A stretch of 25,690 bases of DNA from SIG440 sp045532055 (GCA_045532055.1 JAZSFF010000046.1:1-25690); one strand, 5' to 3'; positions 1 through 7,592 are shown, counted from the first letter of the stretch. The notes: generated from the letters alone by a model not told the origin. A program made the numbers and translations.

Positions 1-1
1 C

Positions 2-646
2 GCAGATGCTAAAAAGATTGAGGAACTGTTGCCTGAAGATACAATGCGTAAATTCAGGGGCGTGTATATTGAAACTGCACAAAAATTAAAGGAATTACAG
101 GGCAAAAATAATGATGAAAAAGATCCCGTTATTGAAGAACTTGACTTTGAGTTTGTTTTATTTTCTTCTGCTATTATTGATTATGACTATATAATGTCGT
201 TAATCGCAAAGATGACACAGAAGGAACCACAAAAACAAAAGATGAAGCGTGAAGAATTAATTAATATGCTATCTTCAACTTCCGACCTCCTTGATGAACG
301 TGAATATATTATAGAATATATTAAGACCTTATCGACAGATAGACCGTTAAGCGAAATGGAAATCAAAGATGGATACCAAATTTTTAAAGCACAAAAGAGT
401 GGAGAAAGAATAGATAAGGTTGCAACCAAACATGGTATTTCTGAAACTGCCTTAAGAGCGTTCATTGATGAAATTATGGGACGTATGATTTTTGATGGTG
501 AAAAATTAAGCGATTTGTTAGCACCTCTTGAACTTAGTTGGAGAGAGCGAACAACTAAAGAGCTTGAACTTATGGAAGATTTAGTTCCTCTTTTAAAACA
601 ATTAGCAAACGGACGAGAAATTGCGGGGTTAAAAGCGTATGAATAA
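2..646 (+). CDS. hsdR: Type I restriction enzyme subunit R, C-terminal part (partial at window edge)
   Basis: The frame is open from the first bases of the window, so only the last 214 residues of a much longer protein (HsdR is usually about 1000 residues) are present. HsdR is the ATP-dependent translocase and nuclease of type I R-M enzymes. The part seen is helical and charged and lacks the helicase and nuclease motifs, as expected for the C-terminal region that docks on the methyltransferase. Assignment rests on that resemblance, on the motif-like stretch DGYQIFKAQKSGERI, and above all on hsdS following directly with an 8-bp overlap. ATG at 44 is an internal codon, not a start. Whether the upstream part is intact cannot be seen. 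Confidence 0.72.
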   Translation, partial: ADAKKIEELLPEDTMRKFRGVYIETAQKLKELQGKNNDEKDPVIEELDFEFVLFSSAIIDYDYIMSLIAKMTQKEPQKQKMKREELINMLSSTSDLLDEREYIIEYIKTLSTDRPLSEMEIKDGYQIFKAQKSGERIDKVATKHGISETALRAFIDEIMGRMIFDGEKLSDLLAPLELSWRERTTKELELMEDLVPLLKQLANGREIAGLKAYE

Positions 647-1850
647 AAAGATACTTCCAAAACTAAGATTCAGGAATTTTACCACTCATCCTAAATGGAA
701 TATTGCAAATTTGGGCGAATTGTCTGTTCCTGTTACTGAAAAAGTGGCAGAGAAAAGATTAACTCTAATGAGTGTTACATCCGGAGTAGGTTTAGTTCCT
801 CAAGTCGAAAAATTTGGCAGAGAAATTGCGGGAAACTCTTATAAAAACTATTATGCGATAAAAAAATATGATTTTGCGTATAACAAAAGTGCGACAAAAC
901 AGTTTCCTGAAGGCTATATATCAATGTTGACGGATTATGAAGAAGCTGCTTTGCCAAATAGTATTTTTACTTGTTTTCGGATTACTGATGAAGAATGTTG
1001 TCCTGAATTTTTCAATCAACTTTGTCAGAATAATTATCATGGCACTTGGTTAAGAAAATATATTGAGGTTGGAGCACGTGCGCATGGCTCATTGAGTATT
1101 GATAATAAATATTTGTGGAGTATGCCTATTGCCATTCCTTCAAAATCAGAACAGCAAAAAATAGCCGATTGTCTATCATCTTTAGATGAGCTGATTGAAG
1201 CAGAAAACAAAAAACTTGAAGCATTACAAAAACACAAAAAAGGATTGATGCAAAAGCTGTTTCCTTCCGAAGGAAAAACTATTCCCGAATGGAGATTTCC
1301 TGAGTTTAGAGATGATGGAAAGTGGTTAGAAAATACAGTTGAACACTTAATTGAAACTGTTATTCCGCCTAAAAAACTTAGTTCTCTTTTTTATGAAAAT
1401 AAAGGCGAATTTCCTATTATAGATCAATCACAAGAACATATTTGTGGTTGGACTAATGACAAAAAAGCATTGGTTTCTGAAAGGTTACCTCTTTTAGTCT
1501 TTGGAGATCATACATGTTGTTTAAAAATCATTAATGAACCTTTTGCTCAAGGTGCTGATGGGATTAAAATTCTTTCAGTAAAAAAAGAAATTGAACCCGA
1601 ATTTTTATATCAATATCTTTTATATAGTCCAATAAATAATAAAAGCTATAAAAGACATTTTTCGGAGCTGAAAGAAAAAAAAGTTATGTTTCCAAAACGT
1701 GAAAATGGCGAACAACAAAAAATTGCTTATTGTCTATCACAAATTGACAATCTTATATTATCTCAATCACAAAAAATAGATAAACTTAAAGAACATAAAA
1801 AGGGATTAATGCAAGGATTATTTCCTTCAATAGATGAGGTGTGCAAATGA
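639..1850 (+). CDS. hsdS: Type I restriction-modification specificity subunit S
   Basis: HsdS recognises the bipartite DNA target and holds the HsdM and HsdR subunits together. The 403-residue protein shows the family's two-fold layout: target recognition domain 1 (about residues 1-165), conserved helical spacer 1 (about 166-210, with SEQQKIADCLSSLDELIEAE and HKKGLMQKLFP), target recognition domain 2 (about 220-355), and spacer 2 (about 357-400, with GEQQKIAYCLSQIDNLI and HKKGLMQGLFP). The two spacers are also similar at DNA level, forming an imperfect direct repeat. ATG at 639 overlaps the hsdR stop by 8 bp; GGGG at 625-628 is a plausible ribosome binding site. The stop overlaps the next gene's ATG as ATGA, which suggests translational coupling. 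Confidence 0.93.
   Translation: MNKKILPKLRFRNFTTHPKWNIANLGELSVPVTEKVAEKRLTLMSVTSGVGLVPQVEKFGREIAGNSYKNYYAIKKYDFAYNKSATKQFPEGYISMLTDYEEAALPNSIFTCFRITDEECCPEFFNQLCQNNYHGTWLRKYIEVGARAHGSLSIDNKYLWSMPIAIPSKSEQQKIADCLSSLDELIEAENKKLEALQKHKKGLMQKLFPSEGKTIPEWRFPEFRDDGKWLENTVEHLIETVIPPKKLSSLFYENKGEFPIIDQSQEHICGWTNDKKALVSERLPLLVFGDHTCCLKIINEPFAQGADGIKILSVKKEIEPEFLYQYLLYSPINNKSYKRHFSELKEKKVMFPKRENGEQQKIAYCLSQIDNLILSQSQKIDKLKEHKKGLMQGLFPSIDEVCK
1150..1823 (+). repeat. Imperfect direct repeat of the two conserved spacers of hsdS
   Basis: The segments at about 1150-1269 and 1708-1829 encode the same helical motif (EQQKIA..CLS..D.LI then HKKGLMQ.LFPS) and share runs of DNA such as gattgtctatca/tattgtctatca. 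In type I systems such repeats allow reassortment of recognition domains by recombination with another hsdS copy. No second hsdS is visible in this window. Confidence 0.6.
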
Positions 1851-2971
1851 AAATTAATGTTGAAACTTTTCCGAATTTACCAGCTTTAGCTGAAAATTTT
1901 AGGAATACTTTGGAAAACAAAAAATATGTTCTCTTGTTTGCATATAATGGTACAGGGAAAACAAGGCTTTCTTGTGCATTTAAGGATTTAGGAAAGCAGC
2001 CCGTTCCAGATAGCGAAGAAGCAACAAGCGATACCCTGTATTATAATGCTTTTACTGAAGATTTGTTTGTGTGGGATAATGATTTAAATGATGATACGAA
2101 TAGAAAATTAATGCTAAATAAAGAATCAAAATTTTTCGATGGCTTGCGTGAACTTTCAATGGATGAACGTATTCGCAAATATTTGGGGGTTTATGAAGAT
2201 TTTGACTTCAATATAAACTATGATGAATGGTATATCACTTTTTCAAGGGAAGATCAGGATGGAGAAACAATAGAAAACATTAAGATTTCTCGTGGCGAAG
2301 AAAATATTTTTATATGGTGTTTTTTTCTTGCAATTGTAGAACTTGTAACAGACGAAGAACCGGCATATAATTGGGTAAAATACATATATATTGATGACCC
2401 TATATCTTCTTTGGATGACAATAATGCAATTGCTGTTGCCAGTCATTTGGCACATTTGTTGAATAAACAGAATGATTTGAAAGTGGTTATATCCACTCAT
2501 CATGCATTGTTTTTTAATGTTATGTATAATGAATTTAGAAAATCTAAAGGTAAAGACTATTTTTTATCTAAAAATAGCGAAACAGGTGAATATTCTGTTA
2601 GCGATACAAGCGATACACCATTCTTTAATCATGTTGCACTTATAAAAGAACTTAAAGCAGCAGTAGATAGTGGAAATTTGTATACATATCATTTCAATAT
2701 ATTGCGTAATATTTTAGAAAAAGCAGCTTCATTTCACGGGTATAAAGATTTTGGAGAGTGCATAAAAAATGGTGAAAACGACCCTGATGAAGCAACATAT
2801 TCAAGATATATAAATATATTAAGTCATGGTAATTATTCTATATTTGAACCAATGAAAATGGTAGAAGATAATAAAATAATTTTCAAAGATATTTTAGAGC
2901 GTTATATGAATTTATATAGATTTAATCCTGAATTGTTTGATAATATTGATGAACAGGAGGAACAGGCATGA
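1847..2971 (+). CDS. ABC-type ATPase, PrrC/RloC-like anticodon nuclease candidate in the R-M locus
   Basis: The 374-residue protein has an ABC-ATPase core: Walker A YNGTGKT (about residues 33-39), a signature-like ISRGEENIFIW (about 147-157), Walker B YIYIDDPISSLDD (about 179-191) and an H-loop STHH (about 216-219). After the ATPase comes a roughly 100-residue C-terminal domain with Arg287, Glu291 (R-x3-E) and, in ILSHGNY, His327. PrrC anticodon nuclease has catalytic Arg320, Glu324 and His356, the same R-x3-E spacing and a similar distance to His. PrrC is encoded inside a type I R-M locus and cuts tRNA-Lys when phage disables restriction. A similar guard role here is inference; a plain restriction-associated ATPase is the alternative. 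GTG at 1841 is possible, but ATG at 1847 has GAGG 7 bp upstream and overlaps the hsdS stop as ATGA. Confidence 0.72.
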   Translation: MKINVETFPNLPALAENFRNTLENKKYVLLFAYNGTGKTRLSCAFKDLGKQPVPDSEEATSDTLYYNAFTEDLFVWDNDLNDDTNRKLMLNKESKFFDGLRELSMDERIRKYLGVYEDFDFNINYDEWYITFSREDQDGETIENIKISRGEENIFIWCFFLAIVELVTDEEPAYNWVKYIYIDDPISSLDDNNAIAVASHLAHLLNKQNDLKVVISTHHALFFNVMYNEFRKSKGKDYFLSKNSETGEYSVSDTSDTPFFNHVALIKELKAAVDSGNLYTYHFNILRNILEKAASFHGYKDFGECIKNGENDPDEATYSRYINILSHGNYSIFEPMKMVEDNKIIFKDILERYMNLYRFNPELFDNIDEQEEQA

Positions 2972-4767
2972 ATGATACACAACAAAAACAATTAGGTACT
3001 ACGCTATGGGGAATTGCTGATAAGTTGCGTGGTGCTATGAATGCGGATGATTTCCGTGATTATATGCTGTCTTTTCTGTTTTTGCGCTACTTATCAGACA
3101 ACTACGAAGATGCTGTAAAAAAAGAGCTTGGCAGTGATTATACCAAGTGTGAAGAAGAAATAAAATCAAAGTGTTTGGATAATTCCGAAAGCAACGAAAA
3201 ATACATTGCAGAATTGAAAATAATAATTCACAACTATGTTAAAGAACTACCGGTATATCAGCTTTCATTAAATGAGAACGAAACTGATAAAGATATTATA
3301 AGCAAAGCAAGAGCAAACCTTATAGATGAATACGAACAAATGCTGAAAAGCGAAAAGGTAACTCCTTTAATTGTTTGGTATATTAAGAATTTAGACCAAA
3401 AAACAGTTTTTGAAAAACAAATGAGACGAAAAATCCATTTCGTTATCAGACCGGATTATCTTTGGAGTAATATTTATGAGCTTGCAAAGACTCAAAATGA
3501 ATTTTTATTAAAAACTCTGCAAGATGGGTTTAAATATATTGAGAACGAATCGTTTGAAAGTAATTTTAGAGGTCTGTTTTCCGAAATTAATCTTGATTCT
3601 GAGAAATTAGGAAAAAGTTATTTAGAAAGAAATAATTTAATTTGCTCTATTATTATGGAAATTGCAAAAGGACTTTCGGAATTTCCGAATGATTCAGATT
3701 TGTTGGGCGATGCTTATGAGTATTTAATAAGTCAATTTGCAGCAGGTTCGGGCAAAAAAGCCGGCGAATTTTATACTCCACAGCCTATTTCCAATATACT
3801 ATCTCGAATTGTTGCACTTGACACCCAAAATCCAAGTATGGGTAACAAGAAAAAAATTAATAATATTCTTGACTTTGCTTGTGGTTCGGGTTCATTGCTT
3901 ATTAATGTAAGAAAGCAGATGGGTTCACATTCAATCGGAAAAATTTATGGTCAGGAAAAAAATATAACAACATATAACCTTGCCCGAATGAATATGCTTT
4001 TGCATGGTTTAAAGGATTCAGAGTTTCAGATTTTTCACGGCGATTCATTGCTGAATGATTGGGATATTCTCAAAGAGATGAATCCGGCTAAAAAGATTAC
4101 ATTTGAAGCTATTGTTGCAAATCCTCCTTTTAGTTATCGGTGGGAGCCGACAGAAGCATTAAAGGATGATTTTAGATTCGAGAATTATGGTCTTGCCCCT
4201 AAATCAGCAGCTGATTTTGCATTTTTATTGCATGGCTTTCACTTTTTAAGTGATGACGGAACTATGGCAATTATTCTGCCGCACGGAGCATTGTTTCGTG
4301 GAGGTGCAGAAGAAAAAATACGTACAAAACTGCTTGAAGATGGATATATAGATACGGTAATAGGTTTACCGTCAAATTTATTCTTTTCAACAGGCATTCC
4401 TGTTTGTATTCTTGTATTGAAAAAGTGCAAAAAACCTGATGATGTTTTAATTATTAATGCAAGTGAACATTACAAGAAAGGAAAGCGTCAAAACGTTCTT
4501 GAACCTGAACATATTGATAAAATCATTGACACATATCAATACAGAAAAGAAAAAAAGAAATATTCTCGCCGTGTTTCGATGGAAGAAATCAGAGAAAACG
4601 GATATAATCTGAATATTTCACGTTATGTGAGTTTAGCTCCTGAAGAAGAAATAATTGATATTGCTGAAGTAAAAAAAGAGCTTGATAAAATCGAAACGAA
4701 TATTTCAGAGGCAAAAATGAGACATAACCAATTTTTAAGAGAACTTGGTTTAGAAGAATTAAAATAA
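2968..4767 (+). CDS. hsdM: Type I restriction-modification DNA methyltransferase subunit M
   Basis: HsdM transfers a methyl group from S-adenosylmethionine to adenine N6 in the site chosen by HsdS, protecting host DNA. The 599-residue protein begins with the HsdM N-terminal helical domain (LGTTLWGIADKLRGAMN, residues 9-25). It continues with the GEFYTPQ motif (266-272), the SAM-binding motif FACGSGS (303-309) and the catalytic motif IV NPPF (385-388). The N-terminal part, before the catalytic domain, looks longer than in the classical enteric enzymes. AGGAGG at 2955-2960 lies 7 bp before the ATG, which overlaps the preceding stop as ATGA. The gene being last, after the ATPase, is unlike the common M-S-R orders. 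All key residues are present, so it should be active. Confidence 0.95.
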   Translation: MNDTQQKQLGTTLWGIADKLRGAMNADDFRDYMLSFLFLRYLSDNYEDAVKKELGSDYTKCEEEIKSKCLDNSESNEKYIAELKIIIHNYVKELPVYQLSLNENETDKDIISKARANLIDEYEQMLKSEKVTPLIVWYIKNLDQKTVFEKQMRRKIHFVIRPDYLWSNIYELAKTQNEFLLKTLQDGFKYIENESFESNFRGLFSEINLDSEKLGKSYLERNNLICSIIMEIAKGLSEFPNDSDLLGDAYEYLISQFAAGSGKKAGEFYTPQPISNILSRIVALDTQNPSMGNKKKINNILDFACGSGSLLINVRKQMGSHSIGKIYGQEKNITTYNLARMNMLLHGLKDSEFQIFHGDSLLNDWDILKEMNPAKKITFEAIVANPPFSYRWEPTEALKDDFRFENYGLAPKSAADFAFLLHGFHFLSDDGTMAIILPHGALFRGGAEEKIRTKLLEDGYIDTVIGLPSNLFFSTGIPVCILVLKKCKKPDDVLIINASEHYKKGKRQNVLEPEHIDKIIDTYQYRKEKKKYSRRVSMEEIRENGYNLNISRYVSLAPEEEIIDIAEVKKELDKIETNISEAKMRHNQFLRELGLEELK

Positions 4768-4771
4768 TTGC

Positions 4772-4808
4772 AAAAATGCGACTAACCGATAAAGTTAGCC
4801 GCATTTTT
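4772..4808 (+). terminator. Intrinsic terminator after hsdM
   Basis: A 15-base arm (4772-4786) and its near-perfect complement (4794-4808) enclose a 7-base loop, with one mismatch. The right arm ends in TTTTT. It closes the R-S-ATPase-M operon 4 bp after the hsdM stop. Confidence 0.85.
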
Positions 4809-4810
4809 CA

Positions 4811-4993
4811 TTACAAAGGATTTTCAAGTATATCCTCAATATTGCAACCGAGAACACAGGAGATTTTGTAAAGAGTTTGAGCTTGTGCTTTGTCTATATC
4901 ATTGAGTTTTTATTCATACATTTGGATTGAACGGAATTTAACACCCGACATTACATATTGATGTTTTGTCAATCCTTTCAGGAAATTTTTATG
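4811..4993 (-). pseudogene. Decayed XRE-family (helix-turn-helix) regulator remnant
   Basis: Read on the minus strand, this stretch gives two pieces in the same frame: one with GLTKHQYVMSGVKFRSIQMY, and, after an in-frame TAA at 4910-4912, one with LNDIDKAQAQTLYKISCVLG followed by a short tail ending in ENPL and a stop. The order resembles the Cro/C1-type HTH regulators common in Clostridia: the turn region, a YE, a KAQAxTLxK helix, then a LGCxIEDLL end. The stop in the middle, the second stop at the upstream edge (codon 61) and the lack of a start show it is broken. It accounts for most of the gap between hsdM and the next gene; the rest (4994-5091) shows nothing I can name apart from the ribosome binding site. 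Confidence 0.6.
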
Positions 4994-5091
4994 TCAGGTC
5001 AGATTTGGCTATGTAATGTGCTTTAATTAAAGTGTAAAGCATAGTACAAGCGATGATTTGCATAAAATGTCAGGAAGGGCGGTGTTGCTTG

Positions 5092-5262
5092 ATGAGTAAA
5101 GAGTTTGTTATAACTTGCAATGAAAATAATCTCGATGAAAACAAAGAGTTTATTCTTAATATTCAGAAAGCAATGCTTGCCACTCTTTTTGAGGTTGGAA
5201 AAATTGATATGCGGCAATATGAAGATGCTGTAAGATTACTCGAAGAAAATTTTTCTAAATGA
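5092..5262 (+). CDS. Small SHOCT-like protein upstream of the recombinase
   Basis: A 56-residue acidic protein of unknown function. Its second half (AMLATLFEVGKIDMRQYEDA followed by VRLLEENF) resembles the SHOCT pattern, a short domain with L..L...G.I....Y......L usually found at protein ends. ATG at 5092 is preferred over 5053 because GGAAGGGCGG at 5073-5082 lies about 9 bp before it and the upstream extension is Cys-rich and odd. The stop is 59 bp before the recombinase start, so the two are probably co-transcribed. A role as accessory factor for the recombinase is only suggested by position. Confidence 0.6.
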   Translation: MSKEFVITCNENNLDENKEFILNIQKAMLATLFEVGKIDMRQYEDAVRLLEENFSK

Positions 5263-5321
5263 TAATTTTTTGCAAGTTTTTATATTATGCGATACAATTT
5301 AGAGGAAAGGAGATGATGAAA

Positions 5322-6935
5322 ATGATTTATGTGGCGGCATATTGCAGAGTTTCAACGGACAAGGACGACCAAGCAAACAGTTTTGAAAGTCAAAAATCGT
5401 ATTTTGAAGAATACATAAAAAGAAATCCCGATTGGGAGTTATATGAAATTTACGCAGATGAAGGCTTGTCAGGAACGAACACAAAAAAGCGTGTTGCATT
5501 TAACAAAATGATTGCAGACGCTCATTTGGGTAAATTCAACCTGATACTCACAAAGGAAGTGAGCAGATTTGCAAGAAATACGGTTGACACCCTGCAATAT
5601 ACAAGAGAGCTGAAAGCACTTAATATCGGTGTATATTTTGCTCTTGACAATATTGACACCCTTGCACCTGACGGAGAGCTTAGACTAACCATTATGGCAT
5701 CACTTGCACAGGAAGAAAGCCGAAAGACCTCCGAGCGTGTTAAATGGGGGCAAAAAAGGCAAATGGAGCGAGGTGTAGTGTTTGGACGGGATATGCTTGG
5801 ATATGACGTGAAAAACGGCATTTTGCACATCAATGAAAGCGGTGCGGAGATTGTGCGGCTAATTTTTCACAAATTCGTGTATGAAAATAAAGGTACAACC
5901 ACGATTGCAAGAGAACTGAGAGAATCTGGCTATAAAACCATAACAGGCAACGCAATATGGTCAAATACTGTTATTTTGAAGGTATTACGTAATGAAAAGT
6001 ATTGTGGTGATTTAACACAAAAGAAAACCTATACACCCGATTATCTTTCACACAAGAAAAAATATAATCACGGTGAAGAGGAATTTGTAACTTTGACAGA
6101 CCATCACGAGCCTATCATTTCAAGAGAGGTTTGGGATATGGCACAGTTTGAGCTTGACAAACGCTCTCCTGATGATTCAATCAAGCTAAGACACAGCAAC
6201 CGCTATCCCTTGTCGGGAAAAATTCAATGCGGAGTATGCGGTAACCGATTTGTTTCAAGGACTAAAAAAAGAAAAGACGGAAGCCGTTATAAAGCGTGGC
6301 GATGCTGTGAAGCAACACAGCATGGTTTACCGAAAATAGACAAAGCCGGAAATCATATTGGATGCTCGGTTAATTCGCAAATTCGTGATGAAGATTTTAT
6401 GATTGTTATTCAAAAGGTCATAGAGAGTTTGAATGTAAATAAAAAGGCAATTTTGGACGATGTTTTAAATGTGTTAAAAACTGTATTTTCGTTTGACAAA
6501 AAGGCAGCCGAAGATACAGACAGCATAAAAAAGAAAATAGAAAATCTTACATCAAAAACAGAGATGCTGTTGGACTTGTATATGAGTCAGGATTTGACAA
6601 AAGAGGAATATCGCTTAAAAAAAGAAAGCTATCAAAATGAAATTTCTCAGCTAAATGAAAAACTGAAAGCGGTAAAAAAAGAAGAGCATTATAATTATGA
6701 CAGCAATAATGCCTTAATCGAAATCAGGGAATATCTTTCCGACATACTTTATGCAAAAAAGCAGGATGATATTTTCTATAAAAAAATTATTGACAAGATT
6801 GTTGTTTTTGACAGAGAGCATTTGGATGTTTATTTAAATTTGCTCCCACACAGATGGAAAACGGTGTTAAATTCAGTGTTGAGAGCTGATGACCTGTGTG
6901 GGAGCAATAATCCCACGATTTTCCAATATCTGTAA
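5322..6935 (+). CDS. Large serine recombinase (site-specific integrase of the element)
   Basis: The 537-residue protein has the resolvase catalytic domain (YCRVSTD with nucleophile Ser11, then EGLSGTNTKKR, and LTKEVSRFARN), the recombinase DNA-binding domain (about 150-290, GYDVKNGILHINESGAEIVR) and a zinc-ribbon (Cys303, Cys306 in IQCGVCGNRF, Cys pair near 327, Cys near 347). A coiled-coil region follows (about 385-460). Such enzymes cut both strands at attP and attB, staggered by two bases, and usually need a directionality factor for excision. ATGs at 5313, 5316 and 5322 are possible; 5322 is chosen because AGGAAAGGAG ends 9 bp before it. The last few codons and the stop lie in or at the cotJC-derived sequence, so the host supplies the end of the gene. 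It probably inserted this element into cotJC. Confidence 0.93.
   Translation: MIYVAAYCRVSTDKDDQANSFESQKSYFEEYIKRNPDWELYEIYADEGLSGTNTKKRVAFNKMIADAHLGKFNLILTKEVSRFARNTVDTLQYTRELKALNIGVYFALDNIDTLAPDGELRLTIMASLAQEESRKTSERVKWGQKRQMERGVVFGRDMLGYDVKNGILHINESGAEIVRLIFHKFVYENKGTTTIARELRESGYKTITGNAIWSNTVILKVLRNEKYCGDLTQKKTYTPDYLSHKKKYNHGEEEFVTLTDHHEPIISREVWDMAQFELDKRSPDDSIKLRHSNRYPLSGKIQCGVCGNRFVSRTKKRKDGSRYKAWRCCEATQHGLPKIDKAGNHIGCSVNSQIRDEDFMIVIQKVIESLNVNKKAILDDVLNVLKTVFSFDKKAAEDTDSIKKKIENLTSKTEMLLDLYMSQDLTKEEYRLKKESYQNEISQLNEKLKAVKKEEHYNYDSNNALIEIREYLSDILYAKKQDDIFYKKIIDKIVVFDREHLDVYLNLLPHRWKTVLNSVLRADDLCGSNNPTIFQYL
6841..6906. repeat. 13-bp perfect inverted repeat near the element end
   Basis: TGCTCCCACACAG at 6841-6853 and its exact complement CTGTGTGGGAGCA at 6894-6906 are separated by 40 bp. 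A further TCCCAC at 6911-6916 pairs with GTGGGA at 6898-6903. All lie inside the 3' end of the recombinase gene and within 80 bp of the cotJC junction. They are good candidates for recombinase binding arms of the attachment site; a protein-coding coincidence is less likely given 13 perfect matches. Confidence 0.6.
6915..6928. other. Probable attachment junction (attR-type) between element and cotJC
   Basis: On the minus strand the cotJC frame runs well until the codons for Thr-Asp-Ile-Gly (ending at about 6922). It then changes to Lys-Ser-Trp-Asp, where CotJC proteins normally have Thr-Glu-Glu-Leu-Ala-His. The crossover therefore lies within a few bases of 6922. The exact two-base core cannot be fixed without the left end of the element. 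Confidence 0.65.
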
Positions 6936-7107
6936 GAGTTGCTTTTGTAATGCCGTTGGGCATAGAAAAACGCTGTGACAGATAACGAAGTGCCGCATTT
7001 GCTTCACCGTTGGGTCCACCGTATTGACTGACAATAAATGCTGCAAGTTTTGGATTTGGATTTTTTATATTTATCGGATATTGTAAGCGTTTTTGATAAT
7101 TCCACAT
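6922..7107 (-). pseudogene. cotJC: 5' part of spore coat protein CotJC (manganese-catalase family), interrupted
   Basis: The first 62 residues are a clear CotJC start: MWNYQKRLQYPI, then NPNPKLAAFIVSQYGGPNGE, then ALRYLSQRFSMP and LTDIG. Full CotJC is about 190 residues and has the di-manganese ligands mostly further on, so this fragment cannot be active. Beyond 6922 the frame continues for 44 unrelated residues into the element and stops at 6787-6789. AAGGAGGT at 7117-7124 is a good ribosome binding site, 9 bp before the ATG. The gene follows cotJB by 15 bp. Precise excision of the element would rejoin the gene, as in other interrupted sporulation genes, so it may be conditionally broken rather than dead. 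Confidence 0.88.
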
Positions 7108-7122
7108 AAAGTAAATACCTCC

Positions 7123-7368
7123 TTAATTATTCCATGGCCAGGGGTCACATACCCATGTCCATTCCTGAGTGTTGTTTACGTCCTCGGCAACGATGGGACC
7201 GAACTTTTCTGCATACTGCATTTTGAGTTCTTTGGCTTTTGCTGCCATTTTGCGGAACATCTCCAAAGCCATACGGTCTGTTGGATGTGTGTTGAGATAC
7301 AGATTCCATTCATATGCGGCAAAGGAATATGCCATAATTTCTTTCATAAGGGCATTGCGTTCATTCAT
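7123..7368 (-). CDS. cotJB: Spore coat protein CotJB
   Basis: An 81-residue protein matching the CotJB family: MNERNALMKEIMAYSFAAYE, then a LNTHPTD motif, and the tail with Trp-rich CDPWPW. In Bacillus, CotJB is needed with CotJA and CotJC in the spore coat and is made in the mother cell. AAGGAGGCG lies upstream of the ATG. Its ATG overlaps the cotJA stop as ATGA, so the two are translationally coupled. The protein looks complete. Confidence 0.93.
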   Translation of the reverse strand: MNERNALMKEIMAYSFAAYEWNLYLNTHPTDRMALEMFRKMAAKAKELKMQYAEKFGPIVAEDVNNTQEWTWVCDPWPWNN

Positions 7369-7547
7369 CTTTCAGACGCCTCCTTGCCTAAGGTTTGTTT
7401 TCCATAAACTCCAAGAGGTAGGTCAAGGGTCGGGAATATAGTTCCGCGGGAGAGACCCATCTCGGGGCTGTAAAGGTTTCTGTCGCTTGCCTTTTGTATA
7501 GGCACATATGCATAACCTTCGGGGTATAATGATTGTATATTCAACAT
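7365..7547 (-). CDS. cotJA: Spore coat associated protein CotJA
   Basis: A 60-residue protein with the CotJA layout: a short N-terminus with YAYVPIQ, then a LSRGTIFPTLDLPLGVYG core. It is the first gene of the cotJABC operon. AAAGGAA lies about 8 bp before the ATG. The product is a spore coat component; the family is restricted to spore formers, which is the best evidence in the window for sporulation. It looks complete. Confidence 0.92.
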   Translation of the reverse strand: MLNIQSLYPEGYAYVPIQKASDRNLYSPEMGLSRGTIFPTLDLPLGVYGKQTLGKEASER

Positions 7548-7592
7548 ATTTGCTATTCCTTTCTTTATAAATTTAAAAGTGAACCTCTTTTG

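Larger units (their letters stand above)
1..6922. mobile_element. Right-hand part of an integrative element carrying type I R-M, inserted in cotJC
   Basis: The stretch from the window edge to about 6922 contains a restriction-modification locus, a decayed regulator, a small ORF and a large serine recombinase. It is visibly more A/T-rich than the genes to its right. Its right boundary is set by the point where the cotJC reading frame on the minus strand stops matching the CotJC family (after residues Thr-Asp-Ile-Gly). The recombinase is the last gene before that boundary, the usual place for a serine integrase next to its attachment site. The left end is outside the window, so the size and full cargo are unknown. 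That the R-M genes belong to the same element is an inference from position and composition. Confidence 0.7.

Noticed and set aside
5259..5321. Upstream start of the recombinase at 5259
   Set aside because: It overlaps the small ORF's end, lacks a ribosome binding site and adds residues not found before the YCRVS start of this family.
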